64,000 nucleotides of DNA, taken from the NCBI GenBank assembly GCA_016716065.1, contig JADJXA010000012.1, positions 132,714-196,713 on the forward strand, read 5' to 3'. Below, piece by piece: positions 8,054 to 16,300 of this stretch. Within the stretch, counting starts at the first letter, position 1. Each line of letters begins with the position of its first letter. This DNA comes from Candidatus Leptovillus gracilis (GTDB lineage Bacteria; Chloroflexota; Anaerolineae; Promineifilales; Promineifilaceae). The notes under the pieces are model-generated. The model did not search any database, was not told the origin of the DNA, and saw only the letters and a list, made by a program, of their open reading frames with translations. The position numbers and the translations under genes were made by a program.

Positions 8054-9259
8054 CTAGATGTCCTCGACTGTCAGGATGGTGGGTGTCAAACCTATCGCTT
8101 GCAGATCGCGACCAATTTCGGCGCGATAGATCGGGTTCATGATGATGACCACATCCGGCGGGTCTGTCACAAGATGGGCTGGCAAGACAATTTCCTGTCC
8201 ACTGCCGGCCAAAAATGTACCGGCTTTGTGCGGATTGATGTCTACCACGTAGGGGATGTCGGCCACGCCCAGACCCAACGTTGTCAGGAAGGCGACAGCT
8301 TTGGAACCGCCACCCCAGAGGGTGATTGTTTGTCCCTGGGCGCGGAGGGCGGTGATTTTTTCTTGCCAGGCGGCGATTTTTTGCGGCACGGCCGCAGCAA
8401 ATCGTTCCACCGCCGTCAGCACGCCATCAAGGTCGTCACCGAAGGGAATAGGACTGTTGGGGTCGGGAACGGCCGTAGGCCGGGCGGCAATCATCAAATA
8501 CTGGTCGTCGTAATCGGTCCACAAATCCAGCACCGTAAAACCGGTGTGCCGGAACAAGTGGGCCAACGAGCCTTTGGTGAAGTAAGAGCAGTGTTCGTAA
8601 TACACATCCCAAAAAGCCAGATCATCCAGCACGTAAAAGGCGTTGGGAATCTGGAAAAAGACAATCGTCTCCTCCCGGTCGCCGATGGCCCGGCGCACGG
8701 TGCGCATAAAATCGCCGGTGTCGGGGATGTGTTCCAACGTCATTTTGCAGGCGAAAAAGTCGGCGTGGTAATCCGTGTATTTTTCCGAGTAAAAATCGGC
8801 GATGAAAGTCAGCCGGTCGGCGGCTTCGCTGGGGTGACGGCCGGGCACGTAGGCCGGATCAAAACCGATGCCCGTGTTTGGTCCCATCTCGCACAGCATG
8901 GTGATAAAGTCGCCTTTGTCGCAGCCAATTTCGATGACCGTTTTGTGGCGCAAATCAAACCGGTCAATGAGGTCTTGGGCCAGTTTTTGATGAAAGCGGT
9001 TGAAAGTAGACGAATACCCCTGGGTGGCTTCGTAGCGGGCGTTGTACTGCGTCAGCGCCGGGTCAAAATCCACGTTGGCGATGAAGCCGCTGGTAGGACT
9101 GACCGCCAGGGTGATGGTTCCACGCGGGAAATTGAGGGCTTCATCCTGGCTGTTGAGCAGCAGAACGCTGTTGGTTGGCGCGTTGTGGACCTGGTAAAAG
9201 GCTTTCATGCCAGGCGACCCACAACCGGGGCAGGCAACATCTAAATCGTGCATGGGCAT
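8054..9259 (-). CDS. SAM-dependent methyltransferase, paralogue of its neighbour
   Basis: This 401-residue protein shares the neighbour's layout: motif I VIEIGCDKGDFITML, KMTLEHIPDT, and the C-terminal ITLWGGGSKAVAFL, VDINPHKAGTFLAGSGQE and PDVVIIMNPIYRAEI. An N-terminal CPGCGS gives one of the two Cys pairs seen in zinc-binding sugar C-methyltransferases. A ribosome site (AAGGAA) lies 6 bp before the ATG. The tandem pair is probably a duplication with division of labour in making a branched or methylated sugar of the EPS. Functional assignment rests on family resemblance only. Confidence 0.85.
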   Translation of the reverse strand: MPMHDLDVACPGCGSPGMKAFYQVHNAPTNSVLLLNSQDEALNFPRGTITLAVSPTSGFIANVDFDPALTQYNARYEATQGYSSTFNRFHQKLAQDLIDRFDLRHKTVIEIGCDKGDFITMLCEMGPNTGIGFDPAYVPGRHPSEAADRLTFIADFYSEKYTDYHADFFACKMTLEHIPDTGDFMRTVRRAIGDREETIVFFQIPNAFYVLDDLAFWDVYYEHCSYFTKGSLAHLFRHTGFTVLDLWTDYDDQYLMIAARPTAVPDPNSPIPFGDDLDGVLTAVERFAAAVPQKIAAWQEKITALRAQGQTITLWGGGSKAVAFLTTLGLGVADIPYVVDINPHKAGTFLAGSGQEIVLPAHLVTDPPDVVIIMNPIYRAEIGRDLQAIGLTPTILTVEDI

Positions 9260-9320
9260 CAGGTTTCCTTTTTATTTCACCACGGAGTCACGGAGGGCAC
9301 GGAGGTTTTAAGCGTTATCT

Positions 9321-9483
9321 TGTAATGGTCACGATTTGGGTGGAAACGATGTCATTCTGACGAGTCTTCGAGGAAGAATCCCGTTATTGCTAACAAATTG
9401 GGATTCTTCGCTCCGTAGACTGCGCTCAGAACTTGTCCTGAGTCTCTCGAAGGAATGACTTGGACCAAATCGTGACCATTACA
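9321..9483. mobile_element. MITE-like hairpin element with 19-bp perfect inverted ends
   Basis: The ends 9321-9339 (tgtaatggtcacgatttgg) and 9465-9483 are perfect 19-bp inverted repeats. Inside are further nested complementary pieces (gtcattc/gaatgac; gaagaatccc/gggattcttc), so most of the 163 bp can fold into one long hairpin. Immediately outside, 9306-9320 and 9484-9498 are direct repeats of ttttaagcg[t/g]tatct with 14 of 15 matches, like a target duplication. The flanks (cacggagtcacggagggcacgg and ttttccgtgccaccg) look like a second, older repeat into which it inserted. No protein is encoded. Confidence 0.7.
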
Positions 9484-9537
9484 TTTTAAGCGGTATCTAC
9501 GTGTTTTCCGTGCCACCGTAGTGCCATCTGCCAGAAG

Positions 9538-9756
9538 CTAATTGCTCCTTGATTCAGCAACAGCATCCATGATGTCTTTTGCTGTTGCTTTTGTTTTTAT
9601 GCCGGGCACAGCAAAAGGTGATGATGTGTCGGTTTTCTTTGATTTCAACAAGAACACAGCGCCATCTCTCCTGCGAATTTCGATCTCTTCTTCTTGAGCC
9701 AACAAAAGTAATTTAGCGAGATTTTGGCGAGCTTCTGAATATGTAAACACTTTCAT
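9538..9756 (-). CDS. Phd/YefM-type antitoxin-like protein, orphan
   Basis: The 72-residue protein begins MKVFTYSEARQNLAKLLLLA and continues IEIRRRDGAVFLLK, the pattern of Phd/YefM antitoxin N-terminal domains, which dimerise, bind their own operator and neutralise a toxin with the C-terminal tail. A GGAG ribosome site lies 9 bp before the ATG. No toxin gene (PIN, Doc or RelE type) is next to it: the downstream gene is a glycosyltransferase 19 bp away and upstream is the MITE-like hairpin. It may be a solitary remnant carried in with the repeat. Confidence 0.7.
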   Translation of the reverse strand: MKVFTYSEARQNLAKLLLLAQEEEIEIRRRDGAVFLLKSKKTDTSSPFAVPGIKTKATAKDIMDAVAESRSN

Positions 9757-9775
9757 ACTGATTTACTCCAGGGTT

Positions 9776-10858
9776 TCAATACTCAATGAGGTAGGCAGAT
9801 AGGCGGCGGGTGTAGTGGGCAAGGTTCATGTGGGCGATGATGCGGCGACGGCCGTTCTCTCCCAATCGTCGCGCTTCTTCCGGCTGCTGCAAGAGCTGTT
9901 CGATGGCTGCCCGCAGGGCGGCCGCGTCTTCGGGCGGCACGTAGACGCCCGTTTCGCCTTCCACCACCACATCCGTCTGCCCTGGCGTGCGCGAGCAGAT
10001 GACCGCCTTTCCCATGGCCATCGCTTCCAACAAGGCGGTCACGCCCGCCTGAAAATTGACGTTGAACAGAGGCATTACCAGGAAGGCGCTTTGGGCGTAC
10101 AACTCGCGCAGTTCAAACTGGGTGAAGCGGCGCACCAACACGTTGTCGGGGATTTCCTGATCGGCGGTGGTGTCGGCCCGTTTGGACCAGGGGCTGCCGG
10201 CGGCCACCACCACCTGCACATGCAGCCCGCGCACCGCCTGCATCAACGTCGGGTAATCGCGGAATTCCAGGCCCACCGCGCAAATAATGGGCCGGTCTTG
10301 TCCGTTCAGCCCCAGCAAATCCTCGATTCTGCCCGCCTGGTCCGGGGCAAAAAAGGCGTCGTCCACCATAAAGGGCGTCAAGACCACCCGGTCGCCGGGC
10401 ACGTGCCAGCGCTGCTCGATGAATTGTTTTTGCCAGGTGGCGTAGACGAAAAAAACGTCAATGTGGCTTTGCAGCCGCAGCCAATCGAGAAAAATCATCT
10501 TTTTACCGACAGACAAGATGTGGACGATCATGAGATGGCGCGGCCGTTGGCCGAAGCTGGCGAACTTGAGCAGCAGCGCCAGGGGCAGCCCTACCTGCTC
10601 GCCATCGGTGAAGATGACGCGATAACGGCGGCGCAGGGTATAACACACCCAGGCCAGCACCAGATTCGGCCCGCCAATTTTTGCCAGCAGACGGCCGAAT
10701 TTACCGGCGCGGCGGTGGGCTTCGGCATAATCCAGCAGGTCGGCGGGGAATTCGCGGGCCATAGTGATGTAGTCAGTTTCGGGGCGTTCGCCGCGGGCGA
10801 TTTTGGCTTCTACGTCGGGGTCAATGCTGCCGGAGACGGTGAGGAGGACGTTGTTCAT
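9776..10858 (-). CDS. GT4-type glycosyltransferase
   Basis: The 360-residue protein has a GT-B fold with a C-terminal GT4 pattern: IICAVGLEFRDYPTLMQAV, FTQFELRELYAQSAFLVMPL, ALLEAMAMGKAVICSRTPGQTDVVVEGETGVYVP. Enzymes of this family add a sugar from an NDP donor to the growing lipid-linked repeat unit in the cytoplasm. Its ATG overlaps the stop of the upstream glycosyltransferase gene by four bases (ATGA), indicating translational coupling. The N-terminal half is divergent. The second glutamate of the EX7E motif is present (LLEAM), while the first position is Gln. Sugar specificity is unknown. Confidence 0.88.
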   Translation of the reverse strand: MNNVLLTVSGSIDPDVEAKIARGERPETDYITMAREFPADLLDYAEAHRRAGKFGRLLAKIGGPNLVLAWVCYTLRRRYRVIFTDGEQVGLPLALLLKFASFGQRPRHLMIVHILSVGKKMIFLDWLRLQSHIDVFFVYATWQKQFIEQRWHVPGDRVVLTPFMVDDAFFAPDQAGRIEDLLGLNGQDRPIICAVGLEFRDYPTLMQAVRGLHVQVVVAAGSPWSKRADTTADQEIPDNVLVRRFTQFELRELYAQSAFLVMPLFNVNFQAGVTALLEAMAMGKAVICSRTPGQTDVVVEGETGVYVPPEDAAALRAAIEQLLQQPEEARRLGENGRRRIIAHMNLAHYTRRLSAYLIEY

Positions 10859-11949
10859 GCGGTCACCTTGCGGGCGCGGCTGGTTTGTTTGAGCAAATCG
10901 AGCAGGCGGCGGGCGTTGGCGGCGGCGTCGAAGGTTTGCTGGACTTTGGCCACGGCCGTTTCCCCCTGTCTTAAGCGCAGTTCCGGGTTTTGCACCAGTT
11001 GTTGCAGCGCGTGGGTCAGTGCGCCCGCATCGCCGGTGGGCACGAGAAAGCCCGTCGCGCCATTGGCCACAATTTCGGGGATGGCGGCAACGGCCGTAGA
11101 CACCACCGGCAGCCCGGCAGCCCCCGCCTCAGACAAAACCATCGGCAGGCAGTCGCCATAGGTGGGCAGACAGAAAACGTCGGCGGCAAAATAGAGCTGC
11201 TTCAGCGGGTCGCTGTTGGGCTGCATGGCGTTGTAGACAAACAGACCGGGTTCAGCGGAGACGGGGTCGCGGGTGACGAGGTGGAGTTCCAGATTAGGAA
11301 CGGCCGTGGCCCGCAGATTGCGCCACGCTTCCAACAGCAGAAACCCACCCTTACGCTCCAGATTGCCGCCAACAAACAGGATTTTCACCGGCTCATCGTG
11401 CAAACGGCGCGGTTCCGGGCGGGTCCAGGCCGTCACGTTGACGCCGGGTGGGATAACCGTCACCTTGTCTGGGTGAACCTGGTACTCGTCCACGACGCCC
11501 TCTTTGGCCCAGGCCGACCAGGTGACGACGTGATGAGCGGCGGCCAGACAGTCACGATTTAGCCGCCATTTCCAATCTTCCAGCCAGGATGGGCCGGTGG
11601 CGTGGGCGTAAAATTCGCCGAGGGAGTCGTACTGGCGGGGGGTGGCGTCCAGGGAGACGATGCCGGGGATGCGCTTGAGCCAGTTTTGGGCGAGAACGGC
11701 CGTTACCTGGGTATGAAAAAACAGCACGTCCAGCTTTGTCTGGCGCTGCATGGCAGCGATTTGCTGGCGCGCCTGCAAACCGGCCTTAAACGTCCAATTG
11801 GGCACAAGGCCGGCTAATCCACCCGCTTCCCAGGAAGGCAATCCCCAATACGCCTCGATGGTAGGGTCTTGAGCCACGTTTTGCTGCAAATTTTGCCCAT
11901 GCGTAATGTGGCCCAACGCCTGTTCAATAATGAATCCGATTTTGACCAA
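10855..11949 (-). CDS. GT4-type glycosyltransferase (TTG start)
   Basis: The 364-residue GT-B enzyme has VVTWSAWAKEGVVDEYQ, KVTVIPPGVNVTAW, VKILFVGGNLERKGG and LPMVLSEAGAAGLPVVSTAVAAIPEIVANGATGFLVP, all typical of GT4. The only start that fits is TTG at 11949, with GAGG eight bases upstream. It is a clear paralogue of the enzyme at 24773-25858: both open with a (V)GFIIEQxxGH-like N-terminus and share VIPPGV and YNxMQPNS segments. The two probably use related acceptors. It couples to the downstream GT4 gene through an ATGA overlap. Confidence 0.9.
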   Translation of the reverse strand: MVKIGFIIEQALGHITHGQNLQQNVAQDPTIEAYWGLPSWEAGGLAGLVPNWTFKAGLQARQQIAAMQRQTKLDVLFFHTQVTAVLAQNWLKRIPGIVSLDATPRQYDSLGEFYAHATGPSWLEDWKWRLNRDCLAAAHHVVTWSAWAKEGVVDEYQVHPDKVTVIPPGVNVTAWTRPEPRRLHDEPVKILFVGGNLERKGGFLLLEAWRNLRATAVPNLELHLVTRDPVSAEPGLFVYNAMQPNSDPLKQLYFAADVFCLPTYGDCLPMVLSEAGAAGLPVVSTAVAAIPEIVANGATGFLVPTGDAGALTHALQQLVQNPELRLRQGETAVAKVQQTFDAAANARRLLDLLKQTSRARKVTA

Positions 11950-11970
11950 GTAAAAAACCTCTGAGTAACA

Positions 11971-12489
11971 TCAAGACCTGACAGGTTCCCGAAAACCTGT
12001 CAGGTCTAAAAGCGCAGGAATGGCAACCAGGGCGATACCGCCCATTTCCAGCAGAAAGTTCGGGTTGATCCCAATAAAACCACGATATAAAAAGGCGTCA
12101 ACGGCGTGCAAAGAGATGGCGCGGAGCAGAGAAAATCCCGTCAGAAAAGCCACACCCACAACGGCCGTTACCTGCAAACGCGGCAACGGCCGTAAAAAAC
12201 GCACGAGCAGCAGCAAGCCCAACCCCATCAGCAACAAGACGCCGCCGATAAGCGCCCACTGCAAACCACCCCGCGCCGCGTACCAATCACCGCCCCAAGC
12301 CAGGAAACGCCCCTGAGTCGTCAGGCGGCCAATCAGATTGAACTGCTTGTTGACGGCCAGAACAGCCATGCTGACGGCCAGAACCGTGTAAACCCGGCGC
12401 TGGGGGGCATCGCCCTGACGAAAACGCCAGACGCACAGCAGACAGAGAACGGCCGTTCCCCAATATGCAGCAACCGTCAGCCACCACAT
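11971..12489 (-). CDS. Polytopic membrane protein of unknown function (NKQ family, copy 1)
   Basis: The protein has 172 residues and about five membrane helices (e.g. LTVAAYWGTAVLCLLCVW, LIGGVLLLMGLGLLLLVRF). It shares order and motifs with the protein at 48183-48767: TAVLC-LLC near the N-terminus, a NKQ motif at the end of helix 2 (VLAVNKQFNL versus FLGLNKQLDL), a W..GDWY/W..GWY segment, and INxxxLLEMGG/INWLLELIGA near the end. I do not recognise the family. Its last ~11 residues (DLTGFREPVRS) are encoded by a dispersed hairpin repeat, so the C-terminus may have been changed by repeat insertion. It lies 7 bp after the aminotransferase gene. Confidence 0.75.
   Translation of the reverse strand: MWWLTVAAYWGTAVLCLLCVWRFRQGDAPQRRVYTVLAVSMAVLAVNKQFNLIGRLTTQGRFLAWGGDWYAARGGLQWALIGGVLLLMGLGLLLLVRFLRPLPRLQVTAVVGVAFLTGFSLLRAISLHAVDAFLYRGFIGINPNFLLEMGGIALVAIPALLDLTGFREPVRS
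11974..12007. repeat. Dispersed GACCTGACAGGT inverted repeat, copy 1
   Basis: Arms 11974-11987 (agacctgacaggtt) and 11994-12007 are a perfect 14-bp inverted repeat with a 6-base loop. It overlaps the 3' end of the membrane protein gene and encodes its last residues. Related hairpins occur at 25880-25922, 56717-56750 and 60660-60693. It could also act as a transcription terminator, though no T-run follows. Confidence 0.8.
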
Positions 12490-12495
12490 ACAGGA

Positions 12496-13638
12496 TTATG
12501 CCTGACTGTTCGCCCAGTCCAAAATGGCGTCAGCGACGCGATTGGCGTTGTCCAACCCTAATTCGGGGTAGATGGGCAGGGTCATGATTTCGTGGGCCAG
12601 CGTTTCCGTATGGCGCAGGGAGCCGGACAGGGCCACCCGACCTTCATAGGCAGCCTGGAGGTGGATGGGGACCGGATACAAAATCTGGGTTTCAATGCCG
12701 CGTTCGGCAAGGAAGGCGCGCAGCGATTCGCGCTGGGCGGCGCGTAAGACGTATTGATGGTAAACGTGCCCGGCTGTTTCTTTGACGGCCGGCAGCACCA
12801 GGGGCAGTTGGGCCAACCGCTGGTTGTACACCTGGGCGATGGCCTGGCGACGGCCGTTGTCGGCATCCAAATAGGCCAGCTTCACGCGCAGAACGGCCGC
12901 CTGAATGGGGTCCAGCCGCGAGTTGAGGCCGGGAATCAGGCTGATGTACCGTTCGCGCCAGCCATATTGGCGCAGCAAGCGCACGCGGTCGGCCAGGGCC
13001 GCATCGTTGGTGGCGATGACGCCGCCATCGCCCAACGCGCCCAGGTTTTTGGTGGGGTAGAGGCTGAAGGCGGCGATGTGGCCGATGGTTCCCACTTTAC
13101 GGCCGTTCAGCGTGGCCCCATGCGCCTGGGCGCAATCCTCGATGACATACAAGTCATGCTGCCGGGCGATCTCCAGAATGGCGTCCATGTCGGCCGGGTG
13201 GCCGTAGAGGTGGACGGGGATGATCGCTTTGAGCGTACCGGGGAAATGGTGTTGGCTGTGGGCAACGGCCGCCGCCAGCGCCGCCGGGTCCAGGGTATAG
13301 GTGTCCGGCTCAATATCGGCAAAGACGGGGATGGCGCCGCAGCGTTCGATGGCCGCGATGGTGGCAACGGCCGTGTTAGACACCGAGATCACCCGGTCGC
13401 CGCTGCCCACGCCGCAGGCGCGTAGGGCCAATTCCAGGGCGTCTGTGCCATTGGCGACGCCGATGGCCTCGGCCGCACCCAACCAGGCGGCGAATTCTTG
13501 CTCGAAGCCGGTTACTTCCGGCCCTAGAATGTACCAACCGCTTTCTAAGACGCGCTGAACGGCCGTGTCTATTTCCGCTTTATGGGCTAAATAATTGGCA
13601 TGAGGATTTGCCGGGACAATTTTGGTTTGGTTTGTCAT
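12496..13638 (-). CDS. DegT/DnrJ/EryC1/StrS sugar aminotransferase
   Basis: These PLP enzymes transfer an amino group from glutamate or glutamine to a keto-sugar nucleotide. The 380-residue protein is full length. It shows ANGTDALELAL, SNTAVATIAAIERCGAIPVFADI, IPVHLYGHPADMDAI, the PLP-contacting VIEDCAQAHGA, and the lysine that forms the Schiff base in SLYPTKNLGALGDGG. The C-terminal part (QILYPVPIHLQAAY) is the usual substrate-binding tail. It lies 8 bp after the epimerase gene on the map and near the tandem C-methyltransferases, so an amino-deoxy sugar is likely in the polymer. Confidence 0.95.
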   Translation of the reverse strand: MTNQTKIVPANPHANYLAHKAEIDTAVQRVLESGWYILGPEVTGFEQEFAAWLGAAEAIGVANGTDALELALRACGVGSGDRVISVSNTAVATIAAIERCGAIPVFADIEPDTYTLDPAALAAAVAHSQHHFPGTLKAIIPVHLYGHPADMDAILEIARQHDLYVIEDCAQAHGATLNGRKVGTIGHIAAFSLYPTKNLGALGDGGVIATNDAALADRVRLLRQYGWRERYISLIPGLNSRLDPIQAAVLRVKLAYLDADNGRRQAIAQVYNQRLAQLPLVLPAVKETAGHVYHQYVLRAAQRESLRAFLAERGIETQILYPVPIHLQAAYEGRVALSGSLRHTETLAHEIMTLPIYPELGLDNANRVADAILDWANSQA

Positions 13639-13646
13639 GAGTGGTT

Positions 13647-14639
13647 TTAGTCGTTATCCAGGTAATTTTGTAGATTTTGCCGGTAAAAGTCGAGCGTCTT
13701 GGACAGACCCTCGCGTAATTTCACTTTGGGTTCCCAGCCGACGGCCTGGTTGATTTTGCTGTAGTCGGCGTAGTAGTCGCCGATGTCTATGCGTTTGCGG
13801 TCGGCGGGATATTCGCGCACGACAAATTCGCCGCCGCCATTGGCGTCTACCAGCAGTTGGGCCAACTCTTGCAGGCTGACAACCTCTTTGTCGCCCAGAT
13901 TGTATATCTGGCCGTTGGCTTCGTCGCTAACGGCCGTGAGCAGCAGCGCATTCACAGCGTCATCCACGTAAGAAAAGTCACGAAGCTGCTCGCCGCCCCA
14001 CACCTCGAACGGTTTGCCCTCTAACAGCAGGCGGACCCAAATGCCCAAAAATGTTTGCCGGGCGTCTTTCACGCGCATTCGTGGGCCGTAAGTGTTGGTC
14101 AGGCGCAGCGAACAGGCACGAATGCCATACACATTGTTATATAAGACATGATACCATTCGCCGGCCATCTTATTGATGCCATTCACGTCCACCGGGCGCA
14201 GCAGGTGATTTTCGTCCACCGGCAGGTAATCGGGTTTGCCGTAAATCTGGCGGGTGCTGGCAAAGACGACCTGGATATCTGGGCTGTATTTGCGGCAGGC
14301 TTCCAGGATATAGAGCTGGGCACGGCCGTTAATCTCCAGGTCGGCAAGCGGGTTGCTCATGGAATCCATGTGGCTGGTTTGCCCGGCTAGATTAAATAAA
14401 AAATCCTGCCCCTGCACCAGGTAGTGCATACTAAACTGGTCACGCACGTCCGAGATGTTCACCCGCACCTGGTCTTCGATGCCGCTAATGTTGTAGAGGT
14501 TGCCGCCATATTCGGGGATCAGGCTGTCAATCAGTGTGACCTCTGCGCCCAATTCCACCAGCCTGAAGGCAAGATTCGACCCGATGAAGCCTAAGCCACC
14601 AGTGATGAGGACTTTACGGCCGTTAAAAAACTTGTGCAT
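13647..14639 (-). CDS. NAD-dependent sugar epimerase/dehydratase-like SDR with Tyr-to-Asn change
   Basis: The 330-residue extended SDR has a Rossmann motif (VLITGGLGFIGSNLA), an acidic residue after strand 2 (LIDSL), FNLAGQTSH, VVFASTRQIYG and LRLTNTYGPRMR. The catalytic YxxxK position reads N143-GIN-K147 (DVNGINKMAGE), so the usual tyrosine is replaced; Lys147 is kept. Activity may differ from standard epimerases, or this may be a subfamily trait. AGGAG lies 6 bp before the ATG. Its 5' end overlaps the upstream GT4 gene by 17 bp. A fragment of a duplicated copy survives at 20841-20937. Confidence 0.88.
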   Translation of the reverse strand: MHKFFNGRKVLITGGLGFIGSNLAFRLVELGAEVTLIDSLIPEYGGNLYNISGIEDQVRVNISDVRDQFSMHYLVQGQDFLFNLAGQTSHMDSMSNPLADLEINGRAQLYILEACRKYSPDIQVVFASTRQIYGKPDYLPVDENHLLRPVDVNGINKMAGEWYHVLYNNVYGIRACSLRLTNTYGPRMRVKDARQTFLGIWVRLLLEGKPFEVWGGEQLRDFSYVDDAVNALLLTAVSDEANGQIYNLGDKEVVSLQELAQLLVDANGGGEFVVREYPADRKRIDIGDYYADYSKINQAVGWEPKVKLREGLSKTLDFYRQNLQNYLDND

Positions 14640-15924
14640 ATAATACTCCTATCTCAGCCAATATCGGCGCCATTTCCCGCACGCCGACAACCGTGCAAAG
14701 ACCAAACACCGAATCAATTATCTTACGACGTTGCGACGGCCGTGTTTCCTGCTTCCTAAAACGCCGATAGAGCTTCTCAGCCCAGTCGTGGGCAATAACT
14801 TGCGGACCAAAGACATTCTCAACCCGCTCTCGGCCTGCACAGCCTAATTGTGTCGCCAATTCTTTGTCTTGCAAAACCTTTAACAAATTATTCGCCAGGG
14901 AATCAATATCACCCACATCTGAAAGAAGACCCGTCTCCCCATCTACAATGACCTCAGGAACACTGCCAGACCGAACGGACACAACAGGCGCGCGGGCGAC
15001 CATGGCCCCCAGAAACACCAACGAAGATGCATCATGCTGCACCGGCTGACAAAAAACATCCATGCCAGCAAAAATCTTCGGCAGATCGGTACGATAACCG
15101 GCAAAGGTAACAACATTGTTCAAACCCAGGTCCGTCGCCGTTTGTTTTATAAGCAGATGATGATCGGTCCCAGGACTAGGCTGGCCAGCAATCAAGAGAC
15201 GCGTCTTGGGCATTTGTTGGTGTACGATGGCAAAAGCCTTCAGCAATTGCACAAACCCTTTATCAGGGTCAAGCCGCGCTGCCCCTACCACGATGGACGT
15301 ATCCTCAGGCCAGTTGAATTCCCGACACAGCCAGGCATGATCATGCGGTAAATCAAACATAGGAATGTCGGCCATGTGATGCATGGTTTGGATGTGGTGC
15401 GGAGGGATGCCGGCGTCAATACCAGTCTGTCGCACAAACTCGCAACTGGCATGAATATGGGGGTTGCGCAAGATCAAGCGATAGGTAGCCGCACCCAACC
15501 AGGGACCAATGAAATAGCAGATGTGAATGAGATGGGGAATACCCAGAATACGCGAAAACTTCTGAGCCAGAACAACTTCATGTCGCTGCTGCGTTGTATA
15601 AATGACATCAGGCTTTATCTCGCGCATTTTGCGATAGACAAATGCCAGTGTGTGTGGGAATCGGCGCAAAACCATCAGCGCGCGTTTTGCTTTTGATGGT
15701 CTGGGCTGGATAGATTGGTCCCGTCCAAAATCAATAAAAAATGCTCTGTCTTTGGGCAGGTTCAGACGCGCGTCCCGGGATGGATCCTGTGTAGCCGTTT
15801 GCCATATAAAGTAGCATTCCACTTTATCAGGGTCAACATGTCGCGCAAGACGACGATGAACAGTATATTCGTTGGCATCGTCACGTGATGCATGCAAGAA
15901 CAACACACGAAGGGGCCTAGTCAT
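14623..15924 (-). CDS. GT4-type glycosyltransferase with altered EX7E motif
   Basis: The GT-B protein has about 433 residues, with VVGAARLDPDKGFVQLLKAF, RLLIAGQPSPG, VVTFAGYRTDLPKIFAGMDVFCQP and APVVSVRSGSVPEVIVDGETGLL in the GT4 C-domain. The usual second glutamate of the EX7E motif is Gly (FLGAM instead of xLEAM), and the first is Asp. The ATG at 15924 follows GGAGG by five bases and is preferred over the in-frame GTG at 15936. Nothing resembling ACGGCCGT occurs from ~14.74 kb to ~19.75 kb, so only the very end of the gene carries the genome's common octamer. This is compatible with recent acquisition. Confidence 0.88.
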   Translation of the reverse strand: MTRPLRVLFLHASRDDANEYTVHRRLARHVDPDKVECYFIWQTATQDPSRDARLNLPKDRAFFIDFGRDQSIQPRPSKAKRALMVLRRFPHTLAFVYRKMREIKPDVIYTTQQRHEVVLAQKFSRILGIPHLIHICYFIGPWLGAATYRLILRNPHIHASCEFVRQTGIDAGIPPHHIQTMHHMADIPMFDLPHDHAWLCREFNWPEDTSIVVGAARLDPDKGFVQLLKAFAIVHQQMPKTRLLIAGQPSPGTDHHLLIKQTATDLGLNNVVTFAGYRTDLPKIFAGMDVFCQPVQHDASSLVFLGAMVARAPVVSVRSGSVPEVIVDGETGLLSDVGDIDSLANNLLKVLQDKELATQLGCAGRERVENVFGPQVIAHDWAEKLYRRFRKQETRPSQRRKIIDSVFGLCTVVGVREMAPILAEIGVLYAQVF

Positions 15925-16235
15925 GTGATCCTCCACTCATCCTTGATAATCAACTATATTGAAACAAGGGGTAAAGAACTGATGCGACTGTAGCAAACCA
16001 TTGGATCGCTTAATAAAACTACTCAGAGTCACATGCTGGTTCCAAATATAAATAAAGATCGTATTGATACTTACTGTTACGACACCAAGTCAACTGCTAA
16101 AGTGAAATCAACGTTAAAACAAAAATTAAGATTAAAAACTTACAATCCATCTTGTGATCGCAAGGCGGGATGTGTTTCAAGCGTCGGGAATTGGGAAGAT
16201 GGTAACGGCGTTTGCCTACCTGGAAGCGCCTAATG
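15925..16235. other. AT-rich spacer without recognisable genes
   Basis: No convincing reading frame or RNA is seen. The segment is AT-rich, particularly 16090-16150 (aagattaaaaacttacaatc). It may hold the promoter of the glycosyltransferase gene starting at 15924. Confidence 0.4.
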
Positions 16236-16300
16236 CCTGGTCATAGAGTTGCATTTGTTCCTGAGCAGACTTGACAATGTTGAATTCAGACACGACTTTT
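16236..16300 (-). pseudogene. Orphan 3' stub of a GT4 glycosyltransferase gene
   Basis: Positions 16236-16289 match 17881-17934, the last codons of the intact glycosyltransferase gene at 17870-19021, with one mismatch in 54 bases. After that the match decays. On the minus strand it encodes the same SEFNIVKSAxEQMQLYDQ tail. It lies on the far side of the decayed transposase, so it looks like what is left of a second gene copy whose 5' part was lost when the insertion element arrived or recombined. Confidence 0.75.

Noticed and set aside
8099..9244. Plus-strand open frame of 381 codons
   Set aside because: Antisense of the C-methyltransferase-like gene; low-complexity His/Gly/Val-rich text without a fold.
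9815..11161. Plus-strand open frame of 448 codons
   Set aside because: It spans the antisense of two overlapping GT4 genes with clear motifs and has no recognisable domain.
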